Part shown: positions 46,005-54,860 of the stretch, piece by piece
How positions within the stretch are numbered: the first letter of the stretch is position 1
Layout: the number at the start of each line of letters is the position of its first letter
Source of the DNA: Bacteroidota bacterium
Lineage (GTDB): Bacteria > Bacteroidota > Bacteroidia > Chitinophagales > Chitinophagaceae
Length of the DNA: 64,000 nt
Direction: 5' to 3'
Assembly: GCA_030706605.1 (NCBI GenBank)
Contig: JAUZOE010000021.1
Span: forward strand, 1-64,000
Made by a program: the position numbers and the translations under genes
Notes under the pieces: generated by a model
Database searches by the model: none
Seen by the model: only the letters and a program-made list of their open reading frames with translations
What the model was told of the DNA's origin: nothing

Positions 46005-48626
46005 ATGAATCAAAGTAATTTAACGATAAAATCCCAGGAAATATTTCAGAAAGCACAACAAGTCGCATTTAATGAAAAGAACCCTAATATAGAAGTGGAA
46101 CATCTTTTGAAAGCTTTGCTAACCGATGAAGATAGTCCCGTCGATTTTCTCTTGAAAAAAAATAATGTAAATGTCAAATTTGTAGAAAGCAAAGTTGATG
46201 AAAGTCTTGAAAAACTTCCTAAAATGGGAGAAGGGGAACCTGCACAGGTTATTAGCCGTGATATGAATAATGTGTTATTACGGGCTTCCTCATCTTTGAA
46301 AACTTTCGGTGATGACTTTGTAAGTGTAGAGCATTTACTGCTGGCGATTCTCCAGGGGAAAGACGATGCTTCTAAAATTTTAAAGGATGCAGGCTTAACT
46401 GAAAAAGGGTTGATAGCTGCAATAAAAGATCTTAAAAAAGGATCTACAGTTTCTTCACAAACTTCAGAAACCCAGTTCAATGCATTAAATAAATATGCTA
46501 AAAATTTGAATGAGTTAGCAAGAAGTAATAAACTAGATCCTGTGATTGGCCGTGATGAAGAGATAAGAAGAACGTTGCATATTTTATCGAGAAGAACTAA
46601 GAATAATCCAATCCTGGTTGGTGAACCGGGTGTGGGTAAAACTGCTATAGTAGAAGGTTTGGCAATCAGGATTATCAGCGGGGACGTGCCTGAAAACTTA
46701 AAATCAAAAATCATATTTGCCCTGGATATGGGGCAATTGATTGCAGGTGCAAAATATAAAGGAGAATTTGAAGAAAGATTAAAATCTGTAATCAAGGAAG
46801 TCGGAGATAGTGATGGGGAAATTATTATGTTCATAGATGAAATACATACTTTAGTAGGAGCTGGTGGAGGAGAAGGTGCTATGGATGCTGCAAATATTTT
46901 AAAGCCTGCTTTGGCACGTGGTGAACTGAGAGCAATTGGCGCAACCACGCTCAATGAATATCAAAAATTCTTTGAAAAAGATAAAGCGCTGGAAAGGAGA
47001 TTTCAAAAAGTATTGGTGGATGAGCCAAGTGTGGAAGATGCTATTTCAATATTAAGAGGGTTAAAAGACAGGTATGAAACGCATCATCATGTTCGCATAA
47101 AAGACGAAGCCATTATTGCTGCGGTAGAATTATCGCATCGATACATTACGGATCGGTTTTTACCCGATAAAGCTATTGATCTTATTGATGAAAGCGCTGC
47201 AAAGCTCAGGCTTGAAATGAATTCAATGCCGGAAGAACTTGATAAGTTGGAAAGAGCAATCAGACAATTGGAAATAGAAAGAGAAGCCATCAAAAGGGAA
47301 AAAGATGAATCGAAATTAAAGGAATTGAATACTGAAATTTCTAACCTTTCAGTAGAAAGAGACACATTTAAAGCAAAGTGGCAACAGGAAAAAGAATTAG
47401 TGGAAAAAGTGCAGAATGCAAAGGCTGAAATGGAAAATTTAAAAATGGCAGCCGAAAAAGCAGAACGTGAGGGTGATTATGGAAAAGTAGCAGAAATACG
47501 GTATGGCAAATTGCAGAACCAGGAAAAATTGATTGGTGAATATACTTTGGAACTTGACGCAATTAGCGAGAAGAGGTTACTAAAAGAAGAAGTTGATGCG
47601 GAAGATATTGCTGAAAGTATTGCTAAAGCTACCGGAATACCTGTCAATAAGATGCTGCAAAGCGAAAAAGATAAATTATTAAATCTTGAAGACGAGTTGC
47701 ATAAACGTGTGGTAGGTCAGGATGAGGCTATTGAAGCAGTAGCAGATGCGGTACGCAGGAGTGGCGCAGGTTTGCACGATCCAAAGAAGCCCATAGGTTC
47801 GTTTATTTTCCTTGGCACTACTGGTGTTGGGAAAACAGAATTAGCGAAAGCCCTGGCAGAATATCTTTTTGATGATGATAGCATGATGACCAGGATAGAT
47901 ATGAGTGAATACCAGGAAAAGCACTCAGTAAGCAGGTTAGTGGGTGCGCCTCCGGGATATGTTGGCTATGATGAAGGAGGACAACTAACTGAAGCCGTTA
48001 GACGTAAACCATATAGTGTTATTTTGTTAGATGAAATTGAAAAAGCTCATCCAGATGTTTTTAATATCCTGTTGCAGGTATTGGATGATGGCCGGTTAAC
48101 AGATAATAAAGGCCGGGTTGTAAATTTTAAAAATACAATCATTATTATGACCAGTAATATGGGAAGCCAGATTATTCAGGTAAACTTTGAGAACGTAAAT
48201 AAAAAAAATAAAGAGGAAGTAGTAGAAAATACCAAGCGGGAAGTACTTGATTTATTGAGGCAAACAATTCGTCCGGAGTTTTTGAACAGGATTGATGATG
48301 TAATTATGTTTCAGCCGTTGTTACGTGAGGATATCAGAGAAATTGTAAAAATCCAACTTAATGACCTTAAACGGCAATTGAATAAAAATGGTGTTGATCT
48401 TGAGTTTACAGATTATGCACTTGATTATTTGGCTGATAATGGCTTTGACCCTCAATTTGGTGCACGACCTTTGAAGCGTTTGATTCAAAAACAAATTGTA
48501 AATGAGTTAAGTAAAAAACTACTGAGTGGAACGATAGATAAAACAAAACCGGTTTTAGTAGATGTATTTGATAAAACGGTAGTTTTTAGAAATGAGAATG
48601 TCTCTCCGGAAGTGAATAAGATTTGA
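46005..48626 (+). CDS. clpB: ATP-dependent chaperone ClpB
   Basis: This 873-aa AAA+ disaggregase works with DnaK to rescue aggregated proteins. Its layout is complete: Clp N domain (about 1-145), NBD1 with Walker A GEPGVGKTA near residue 206, the coiled-coil middle domain (about 400-520, Glu/Lys-rich), NBD2 with GTTGVGKTELAK near 606, and the C-terminal D2-small domain GFDPQFGARPLKR. No heat-shock operator was recognised upstream. It is monocistronic, with a large hairpin 38 nt after the stop. Confidence 0.97.
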   Translation: MNQSNLTIKSQEIFQKAQQVAFNEKNPNIEVEHLLKALLTDEDSPVDFLLKKNNVNVKFVESKVDESLEKLPKMGEGEPAQVISRDMNNVLLRASSSLKTFGDDFVSVEHLLLAILQGKDDASKILKDAGLTEKGLIAAIKDLKKGSTVSSQTSETQFNALNKYAKNLNELARSNKLDPVIGRDEEIRRTLHILSRRTKNNPILVGEPGVGKTAIVEGLAIRIISGDVPENLKSKIIFALDMGQLIAGAKYKGEFEERLKSVIKEVGDSDGEIIMFIDEIHTLVGAGGGEGAMDAANILKPALARGELRAIGATTLNEYQKFFEKDKALERRFQKVLVDEPSVEDAISILRGLKDRYETHHHVRIKDEAIIAAVELSHRYITDRFLPDKAIDLIDESAAKLRLEMNSMPEELDKLERAIRQLEIEREAIKREKDESKLKELNTEISNLSVERDTFKAKWQQEKELVEKVQNAKAEMENLKMAAEKAEREGDYGKVAEIRYGKLQNQEKLIGEYTLELDAISEKRLLKEEVDAEDIAESIAKATGIPVNKMLQSEKDKLLNLEDELHKRVVGQDEAIEAVADAVRRSGAGLHDPKKPIGSFIFLGTTGVGKTELAKALAEYLFDDDSMMTRIDMSEYQEKHSVSRLVGAPPGYVGYDEGGQLTEAVRRKPYSVILLDEIEKAHPDVFNILLQVLDDGRLTDNKGRVVNFKNTIIIMTSNMGSQIIQVNFENVNKKNKEEVVENTKREVLDLLRQTIRPEFLNRIDDVIMFQPLLREDIREIVKIQLNDLKRQLNKNGVDLEFTDYALDYLADNGFDPQFGARPLKRLIQKQIVNELSKKLLSGTIDKTKPVLVDVFDKTVVFRNENVSPEVNKI

Positions 48627-48663
48627 GTCAAATTCTTTTAGACAATTGTTTGGACAAATAATG

Positions 48664-48709
48664 TGCCCATGCATAAGTGCTCAAAGTATTGAGTAGTTTT
48701 GCATGGGCA
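48664..48709. terminator. Two-tier stem-loop between convergent clpB and helicase genes
   Basis: TGCCCATGCA (48664-48673) pairs with TGCATGGGCA (48700-48709). Inside, CTCAA (48680-48684) pairs with TTGAG (48689-48693) around an AGTA loop. It lacks a clear U-tract on either strand, so it may be an imperfect terminator or 3' stabiliser. A 60-codon minus-strand ORF across it (48628-48810) mirrors the palindrome (YAHAK and YAWAHY) and is probably not a gene. Confidence 0.5.
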
Positions 48710-48799
48710 TATTGTGATTTTATTTCCAAAGGATGATAGTAATAGTATATGTATTTACAGGTGCTGTAAAGTTCAATGTTTCTCACTAAGGAGTGATAA

Positions 48800-50125
48800 T
48801 CATTTTGCAACTTCCATCTTTACTTTTTTATTCTTAATCTTTTCATTCTTAATCAGGTGAAGCGTATTATTCATTTTTGATTTGCGGATGGCTACAAAGG
48901 AGAAAAAGTCTTTCACTTCTATCAGGCCAATGTCTTCTTTCTTAAGTTGTCCTTTATTGGTTAAAAATCCAACGATGTCCACTTTATTTACTTTATCTTT
49001 TTTGCCGGCAGCAATAAAAAGGGTAGTCCATTTTGGTTTTTCGGGTAAGATATCTTCTTCAGGAAGTAAGATATTTTCCACTTCTTCATTGATATATGCG
49101 GGTAATTTTTCTTCTTCACTTAGGATCAGAATAGCGGTCCCACTAGCTTCCATCCGGGCGGTGCGACCGTTGCGATGTGTAAAAGCATCTTCGGTATGTG
49201 GCAAATGGTAATGAATGATATAACGGATATGGGGAATGTCAAGACCCCGGGAAGCAAGGTCAGTAGTTACTAAAACACTGGTAGTTCCGTTCCTGTATTT
49301 AGATAAGGCGCTATCTCTTTGCTGCTGTTCCATACCGCCATGGTAAAATTCATTATAAATCCCTTTCTCAGAAAGTAAACTGCTGGTGCGTTCTACGGCT
49401 TCCCGGTGATTGCAAAATACAATGGTGGAACGATTACCTAAATAACAGAGTAATTTAAAAAGCGTTTGGAACTTGTCTTTATCTTCCGACAATACAGTTT
49501 TAATAGCAAGTCCCTTCTTTTCATCATCATCAGGTAAAAAGTTGATCCTGACAGGGTTTTTTAGACCAATGAATTCAGGTATCTCGACTGCATCTGTAGC
49601 AGAGGTCAGAATCTTTTTCTGTACGTTTTTTAATGAATTGATGATGAAATTCATTTCTTCTAAAAAACCTAATTCCAATGATTTGTCAAATTCGTCTAAA
49701 ACCAATGTGGTAATGGCATCTACGGTAATATTTCCACGACGTATGTGATCGCACAATCTTCCTGATGTGCCAACAATTACTGCTGGCGGCTGCACCAGGT
49801 TATTTTCTTCTGTTTCTCTTTTATGACCTCCATAGCAGGAAGTGATCTTATTTCCTGTGCCCATTGTTTTAAATACCTGCTCTATCTGAATGGCCAATTC
49901 CCGTGAAGGAACTACTATCAGCGCCTGGGTATTTTTATTATGTTCTTCGATATTTTCGAGAACAGGTAATAGAAATGCAAGGGTCTTTCCCGAACCGGTT
50001 GCTGAAAGCAAAATGATATCTTCATTTTTTTTGCTGGCTTCTACTGAAGCCAATTGCATTTCATTCAGCGCTTCAATATTTAAGTTGGAAAGTATATTTT
50101 CTAAGGAATATTTTTTTTGTTTCAT
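48800..50125 (-). CDS. DEAD-box-family RNA helicase with DEFD variant motif II
   Basis: This 441-aa RNA helicase has motif I ATGSGKT (residues 42-48), motif Ia PSRELA (73-78), motif Ib TSGR (120-123), motif II DEFD (144-147), motif III TSAT, motif V TTDLASRGLD and motif VI HRNGRTAR. A C-terminal extension of about 80 residues, including VDIVGFLTNKGQLKKEDIGLIEVKD, resembles the RNA-binding domain of DbpA-type helicases, so a ribosome-assembly role is likely. ATG 50125 is preferred over 50149 because a -7 promoter element ends only 5 nt upstream of it. Confidence 0.92.
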   Translation of the reverse strand: MKQKKYSLENILSNLNIEALNEMQLASVEASKKNEDIILLSATGSGKTLAFLLPVLENIEEHNKNTQALIVVPSRELAIQIEQVFKTMGTGNKITSCYGGHKRETEENNLVQPPAVIVGTSGRLCDHIRRGNITVDAITTLVLDEFDKSLELGFLEEMNFIINSLKNVQKKILTSATDAVEIPEFIGLKNPVRINFLPDDDEKKGLAIKTVLSEDKDKFQTLFKLLCYLGNRSTIVFCNHREAVERTSSLLSEKGIYNEFYHGGMEQQQRDSALSKYRNGTTSVLVTTDLASRGLDIPHIRYIIHYHLPHTEDAFTHRNGRTARMEASGTAILILSEEEKLPAYINEEVENILLPEEDILPEKPKWTTLFIAAGKKDKVNKVDIVGFLTNKGQLKKEDIGLIEVKDFFSFVAIRKSKMNNTLHLIKNEKIKNKKVKMEVAK

Positions 50126-50130
50126 GGCTG

Positions 50131-50138
50131 CAAAAGTA
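50131..50138 (-). promoter_or_regulatory. Putative -7 promoter element of the helicase gene
   Basis: On the minus strand this reads TACTTTTG, matching TAnnTTTG. Its last base is 6 nt before the A of ATG 50125, so the transcript would be leaderless or nearly so. Confidence 0.4.
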
Positions 50139-50289
50139 AGCAAACCCAATGGTTAGCCGTTTTTTAAGTTGTTGAGCTGGATTTAATAAAATGATAGCTT
50201 TTTGATGCTTTTTACTTGCAAGTTGATGGGCTGCCCGACAGAAGCTGATACCCGCTAAAGGTTTTGGCTTTGTTAATGAAAAACTTCCT

Positions 50290-51048
50290 TTAAACAACAT
50301 CAAGCGCAAATATTTCAAGCTGATATTTTTTGGGCAGAATTAATCTTTTAATAAAGTTATCCAAATGGATTAACCTGCTTAATTTGTAAAAAGGTAGAAT
50401 TAATGAAAGTGCTGATGTTTTTTTGAAATGCAATAGTTCTCTCACTCTTTCTGGAATGATTAATTTTTGTCCTTCAATTAACAGGAAATATCTGATGCGG
50501 CCCAGGTGTTTTTTGTATTGCTTAAAAAGATCAATTGTGTAGTCGCTTTCGATCAGGTCATTTTCCATATCTTCTTTCCTTTGTTCAATCCATTTTGAAT
50601 AGGTTGCAGGCAGTTTAATTATATTCATCCTGATGCCAAATCGATAGAACACATCAAAAATTTCTTCCTTTTCTTTCAGCGTAAGTTTTCTTTCCAATAC
50701 CTCATAAGAAGACATGGTATAATGAATTAACATGTAGAGTACATCTTTATAAGCCCAGTCAGGTATTGCTTTCTGTCGATTAGTTTCTACGACTTTATGG
50801 ATAGAAGTAATGGAATCAATAATTTGTAAAGCTTTTTCCTTTTCTGAAAAAATTATTTTTCGGGCATAGCTAACTGTAGAAAATAACCTGTCTAAAGGCT
50901 GTGCCGGAAGACGACCTGTAAAATAAAGCCAGTCGACTGCTTTGTTTAAAGCAAATTCTGCTGCTGCCCCGGCAAAAACAAAAAGTATAGTATCGCTCTT
51001 TCCCCAGATGGTGCGTACGATAGAGTCTTTTTCTACAAAATAATCCAT
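50290..51048 (-). CDS. MpaB/rubber-oxygenase-like (DUF2236) protein
   Basis: This 252-aa, mostly helical protein resembles the oxygenase MpaB family (ER-bound oxygenase/Lcp rubber oxygenase catalytic domain, formerly DUF2236), some members of which bind haem b. Supporting segments are the N-terminal SIVRTIWGKSDTILFVFAGAAAEFALN, with RLFSTVSYARKIIF near residue 79 and HKVVETNRQKAIPDWAYKDVLYMLIHY near 104, including a candidate haem-ligand His. No export signal was seen. It starts 10 nt after DUF2905 in a three-gene minus-strand unit with DUF4251. Substrate is unknown. Confidence 0.75.
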   Translation of the reverse strand: MDYFVEKDSIVRTIWGKSDTILFVFAGAAAEFALNKAVDWLYFTGRLPAQPLDRLFSTVSYARKIIFSEKEKALQIIDSITSIHKVVETNRQKAIPDWAYKDVLYMLIHYTMSSYEVLERKLTLKEKEEIFDVFYRFGIRMNIIKLPATYSKWIEQRKEDMENDLIESDYTIDLFKQYKKHLGRIRYFLLIEGQKLIIPERVRELLHFKKTSALSLILPFYKLSRLIHLDNFIKRLILPKKYQLEIFALDVV

Positions 51049-51057
51049 TGTGAATGG

Positions 51058-51282
51058 TTAGAAAATTTTTTTTAAAATATTGATAAGAATGGAGATGAGA
51101 ACACTAACAATAATCATAGTTGTCAAAGGGAAATAAAAACGGAAATTTTCTTTTTCAATTCTTATGTCGCCAGGAAGTTTCCCGACCCATTTAAAATAAT
51201 CATGAAAAAAATAGATCAATAACCCAGCTATTACTATTAATATACCTGCTATCAATAGATACTTTCCGGTTTGTTGATCCAT
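51058..51282 (-). CDS. DUF2905 small membrane protein
   Basis: This 74-aa protein has two membrane helices (about residues 8-25 and 50-70). They flank the conserved loop KWVGKLPGDIRIEKENFRFYFPL that defines DUF2905. The family is widespread and has no known function. It lies 3 nt after DUF4251 and 10 nt before the MpaB-like gene, so it is clearly co-transcribed. Confidence 0.9.
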   Translation of the reverse strand: MDQQTGKYLLIAGILIVIAGLLIYFFHDYFKWVGKLPGDIRIEKENFRFYFPLTTMIIVSVLISILINILKKIF

Positions 51283-51285
51283 TAT

Positions 51286-51804
51286 TTATTCTTTTATTTT
51301 TTTTATATACCCATTAAATGAAATTGGGCTTTTACTAGTACTGTTAACATTAAGAGAGGCACTTCCATTCTCAAAAATTCTGAACAAGAACTGCTGTATT
51401 TGTTGATAATCTTTGGGTACTATAGTCACTAGCCAACTGCCTTTTTTATCAGTATTTACTTTGTAAGTAAAATTAGTGGAAGTAAATTGAATTCCTCCCT
51501 CAGAAGGATTAATGGGAGCCTGGTAAGCTCTCCCAAAAAAGGGAAGGTAACTTTTCAAAGTATCCTTTTTTACCGTAACATCATATTCAGAAGTAAGAAC
51601 CTGGCTCCTGATTCTCATGGGGTTTGCCCGTTGAGCCACAAAGATAAAAGTCTTATTATTTACCATATTGCTTATATCCTCGGTATTTAGTTTCGCATTT
51701 TGGTCTCCGCTTTTTTGGGAAGAAGAGCATTGAATGAAAAGTAATGAAAAGGCAATAGCAAATGCAGATAATCTTAACATTGAACAACTATATTTTATTT
51801 TCAT
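51286..51804 (-). CDS. DUF4251 lipoprotein
   Basis: This 172-aa protein has a lipobox at about Cys26 (LLFIQC) and a single DUF4251 domain typical of Bacteroidota. Segments include FVAQRANPMRIRSQ near residue 55, YLPFFGRAYQAP near 85 and GGIQFTSTNFTY near 103. Its function is unknown; it should be lipid-anchored in the envelope. Met1 and Met9 are both possible starts. It heads the operon with DUF2905 and the MpaB-like gene. Confidence 0.9.
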   Translation of the reverse strand: MKIKYSCSMLRLSAFAIAFSLLFIQCSSSQKSGDQNAKLNTEDISNMVNNKTFIFVAQRANPMRIRSQVLTSEYDVTVKKDTLKSYLPFFGRAYQAPINPSEGGIQFTSTNFTYKVNTDKKGSWLVTIVPKDYQQIQQFLFRIFENGSASLNVNSTSKSPISFNGYIKKIKE

Positions 51805-52020
51805 GATCTCTAATTTAATAAAGAAAATGATGCAAATATTACACCGTTAATTTCAAGAAAATGTAAAATTTATATCTGGTTTGATATTGAGAGACTAAAA
51901 TGTTAATTGTATAAAAATGAACTGTTTTTAAGCAATTAATTAGAATTAGGTTAATAAGTGAGGGAAATATAAAAGTGTTTAGGGAAATATTTCTACAGTA
52001 TTGTCCTCATATTTGACCCG

Positions 52021-52461
52021 CTAACTTTTGTTGGGATTTGTAGTGATAGCGCCAGCACCATAATCGTTCTTTTTGTAAGTATTATATAATGGAGAACTAC
52101 TTCCTAACCGGGTATCCCTGTAAATGGGTGAGTTTGAGACTGAATTAGCCGGGGAGGGCATTTTTTTATAAGCGCTTCCACTTTGTAATTTATTGTCATT
52201 TGTTGTGATTGAGCCAGCGCCATCATCATTTTTTTTATAAGAATTATATAGTGGGGAACTAGTACCTGTTCTTGTATCGCTATAAATTGGTTGGACGGTA
52301 TCTGCATGCTCTTTTCGTGTGAGAATAGCTGTTGAATAAACTGATAAGTATTGATCTGAATTTACTTTATTTTCAGTGAGAGGTAATCTATTGGAGAATA
52401 AATTGAATGAGGTAAAGGAAATCAGTGCGACTGAGATAGTTAATGCAAATTCTATTTTCAT
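52021..52461 (-). CDS. Small exported protein with two 34-residue repeats
   Basis: I do not recognise a family for this 146-aa protein. It has an N-terminal hydrophobic export signal (about residues 4-22). Two near-identical repeats, residues 58-91 and 112-145, agree at 27 of 34 positions. Each unit runs PIYxDTRxGxSSPLYNxYKK and then NDxGAGxITTNxNK, and the second unit ends the protein. The linker is Ser/Ala/Pro-rich. Gly, Asn, Ser and Tyr content suggests an extended or surface-exposed structure. The DNA repeats are similar too, so it arose by duplication. The gene is isolated. Confidence 0.6.
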   Translation of the reverse strand: MKIEFALTISVALISFTSFNLFSNRLPLTENKVNSDQYLSVYSTAILTRKEHADTVQPIYSDTRTGTSSPLYNSYKKNDDGAGSITTNDNKLQSGSAYKKMPSPANSVSNSPIYRDTRLGSSSPLYNTYKKNDYGAGAITTNPNKS

Positions 52462-52811
52462 AATAAATTTTTTACTGAATTTAAAATGAGAAAATTATGT
52501 GCCAGCGTTTCTTGTAAAATTGGTAATTTTTTAGATTACATTTCTATTCCGTGAAGTTGGACACCAGGATTGCTTATAATTATAACTGCGATTTTTTTTG
52601 AGTATTTAAAAAAAAAGTTGCTTATTCTTTTGAAAATTAGTTTTTTTATGTAAGTTTGTTATCCCTTTTCATCGGGTATCAATCCTTATCCCTTTTACAA
52701 ACCGGCCTCTACATCCTTTTATTGCTTTAGGCAATTTCCTGAGAAGCTTCTTTTTTTCATATCCTTAGAAATTCAACTCATTTATTTATTTAACCACTTT
52801 AATTTTTTTTT
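52462..52811. other. 350-nt region with promoter and long leader of the T9SS gene
   Basis: No gene. It holds the promoter at 52630-52658 and then a leader of about 150 nt that is T/C-rich. A small hairpin is possible (ATTGC 52721-52725 with GCAAT 52731-52735). The leader has few long purine runs, unlike most other intergenic stretches here. Confidence 0.5.
52630..52658 (+). promoter_or_regulatory. Promoter with -33 TTG and -7 TAAGTTTG upstream of the T9SS gene
   Basis: TTG at 52630-52632, an 18-nt spacer and TAAGTTTG at 52651-52658 form the best full Bacteroidota promoter match in the window. It lies 153 nt before the ATG of the T9SS cargo gene. Confidence 0.6.
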
Positions 52812-54086
52812 ATGGAAAAGAAAGCTACTTACTATTTTCGAAATTTACTGAACACATTTTTTATTTTGATAGCTTTGATGTTTGTTTCTTCATCTATCAA
52901 TGCGCAAATTAGTTGTGCTAATGAAAATGTATTCTGGCTTGAAAATTTTGGAGCAGGAACAACTGCTTCAAGCGATTCTGATGTTTTGACTTCCGGATTA
53001 ACTTACCAAGCTCTTGGCCCTCTCGCAAATGAGGGAGTTTACCGGACAATTAATAATACTCAACAAAAACCAGAATGGCATGTTTCGGCAGACCATACAG
53101 GAAATGGGGCCGACGGAAAAATGCTTGTTGTAAATGGGCAGGCAGAAACATTCTTTCAACATCAAATTGTTGCTCAAGGATTTGCTGAAGGCAGCTATAC
53201 TGCTAGTTTGTATTTGATGAACGTTGACACCATGGGTATCTGCGGACCTAATGCTTTATTGCCGGCTATTACATTTAATGTTGAATATCTTTCCCAGGCA
53301 GGAACATGGATGCCTCTTAATGGTTCGCCATTTACAGCAGCTCCGGTCGCACAGAGCCAAGCAGCAACATGGGTTAACCTTGGTTCAACTTTTACCTTGC
53401 CACCAACAGGTAATTTTGTTGTGACTAAAATCAGAGTAACCCTTTCTGATGGCACAACCGGCGGATGTGGAAATGATTTTGCTATGGATGATGTCAAATT
53501 TGCCTTTTGCCCAGAAGGTGGACCTACTCCGGTAACATTCTTAGGAATTACTGCCAATCAAAAGGGTAGTGGTGTAAGTGTAGATTGGTCCACTTCACAG
53601 GAAATTAACAGCGGTTATTTTGAAGTTCAAAAAAGCGCAGATGGTAACTCAAATTGGGGCGTTGTATCCACTGTCAATGCTGCTGGCAATAGCCAGGTAG
53701 TTAAAAAATATAACGCATACGATGCCAACCCGCTTTCAGGAATAAATTACTATCGAATCAAAGAGGTGGATAAAGATGGTAATTTTAATTATTCTAAAAC
53801 TGTGAATGTTAAATTGGATATAGCTAAAACGGGCATTTCTGTTCTTGCCAACCCATTCCATAGTAGCCTTACGGTTGATTTCCAAAGTTCTACTAACCAG
53901 ATAGTTTCTGCAAGGTTGATCGATATTACGGGAAAGCAAATAGCCATAGAAAAATGGTCAATTACTGCAGGAAATACCAGAAAAGATTTTTCTAATGTGG
54001 GTGGATTGCAATCAGGTATTTATATACTTTCTGTTTCTAATAATATGGGAGAAATACTTTTCAATAGTAAAGTCATCAAACAATAG
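52812..54086 (+). CDS. T9SS type A sorting-domain protein
   Basis: This 424-aa protein has a signal peptide (VSSSINAQ, about residues 1-33). A beta-rich region (about 36-235) follows, with FWLENFGAGTTAS, GNDFAMDDVKF and regularly spaced Thr/Asn. A fibronectin-like linker (PVTFLGITANQKGSGVSVDW, about 239-340) leads to a C-terminal type IX secretion domain (about 345-424: LANPFHSSLTVDF, GGLQSGIYILSVSN, KVIKQ). It should be secreted across the outer membrane and may stay on the surface. Its activity is unknown. It has its own strong promoter and a long leader. Confidence 0.9.
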   Translation: MEKKATYYFRNLLNTFFILIALMFVSSSINAQISCANENVFWLENFGAGTTASSDSDVLTSGLTYQALGPLANEGVYRTINNTQQKPEWHVSADHTGNGADGKMLVVNGQAETFFQHQIVAQGFAEGSYTASLYLMNVDTMGICGPNALLPAITFNVEYLSQAGTWMPLNGSPFTAAPVAQSQAATWVNLGSTFTLPPTGNFVVTKIRVTLSDGTTGGCGNDFAMDDVKFAFCPEGGPTPVTFLGITANQKGSGVSVDWSTSQEINSGYFEVQKSADGNSNWGVVSTVNAAGNSQVVKKYNAYDANPLSGINYYRIKEVDKDGNFNYSKTVNVKLDIAKTGISVLANPFHSSLTVDFQSSTNQIVSARLIDITGKQIAIEKWSITAGNTRKDFSNVGGLQSGIYILSVSNNMGEILFNSKVIKQ

Positions 54087-54111
54087 GATAAATTATTCAC
54101 ATGTATAAGCC

Positions 54112-54146
54112 AGGGGGAGGATCATTTATGGTTTTCCCCTTTTTTG
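54112..54146 (+). terminator. Weak candidate terminator after the T9SS gene
   Basis: AGGGGGA (54112-54118) can pair with TTCCCCT (54134-54140), including one G-T pair and a 15-nt loop. A run of T follows at 54140-54145. Confidence 0.35.
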
Positions 54147-54223
54147 TGCGATGAAGATGGATTAATTTGAAATTTTCTCTCAGATGATGATTTGTAAAAA
54201 AGATATTGTGATATTTACCAAAT

Positions 54224-54691
54224 ATGAAATCTGCATCTGTTAATGAAATTAAGAAGAGCCTGGAGACGAGCAATTCCCGGGAACTTCTTTCATATTGTCT
54301 CAGGCTGGCAAAATTTAAAAAAGAAAATAAAGAGCTCCTGGGTTTTTTATTATTTGAAGCCAACAACTTGTCTGGCTATATTGAAAATGTGAAACAGGAA
54401 ACGGATAATTTGTTTGAGGAAATTAATACGACCAATATCTATTTTATAAAAAAAAGCATCCGAAAAATTTTACGCAATGTGAATAAACATATCCGGTTTG
54501 CATTATCAAAACAAGTAGAAGCTGAATTACTAATTCATTTTTGCAATTGCATATCAGAATATTCTATCCCGGTAAATGAGAGTCGTCAATTGCTTAATTT
54601 ATATGAAAATCAATTAAAAAAAATTGAGCAAATAATAACTACACTGCATCCAGATCTACAATATGATTTAAAAAGGCTGCTCGAAAAATGA
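54224..54691 (+). CDS. Conserved-looking helical protein of unknown function
   Basis: This 155-aa cytoplasmic protein has no signal peptide and is almost wholly helical, with many Lys, Glu and Leu. The N terminus MKSASVNEIKKSLETSNSRE and the LRLAKFKKENKELLGFLLFEA stretch look like a small conserved family in Bacteroidota, but I cannot name a domain. Ile/Leu heptads in the middle and C-terminal regions suggest coiled coils. It stands alone between the T9SS gene and a small exported protein. Confidence 0.65.
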   Translation: MKSASVNEIKKSLETSNSRELLSYCLRLAKFKKENKELLGFLLFEANNLSGYIENVKQETDNLFEEINTTNIYFIKKSIRKILRNVNKHIRFALSKQVEAELLIHFCNCISEYSIPVNESRQLLNLYENQLKKIEQIITTLHPDLQYDLKRLLEK

Positions 54692-54860
54692 TTCAAATTT
54701 TTATTTTTTTCCGAACTACGGATTATAAAATTACAGTCAATAAAAAAATTGATTTATCGTTTTGACTTATACGTTATATTTTTAATAACAGGAATGATTA
54801 TTGTTAATAGTAATAGGTTATATTTATATAAATATTTTATTAAACTTAAAACAATTCACT

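Noticed and set aside
48628-48810. 60-codon minus-strand ORF between clpB and the helicase gene
   Set aside because: It overlaps a two-tier palindrome that produces mirrored peptide segments, and it has no recognisable domain or ribosome-binding context. It is more likely a by-product of the hairpin.
50073-50318. 81-codon minus-strand ORF upstream of the helicase
   Set aside because: It overlaps the start of the helicase gene in another frame and shows no domain, signal peptide or good start context.
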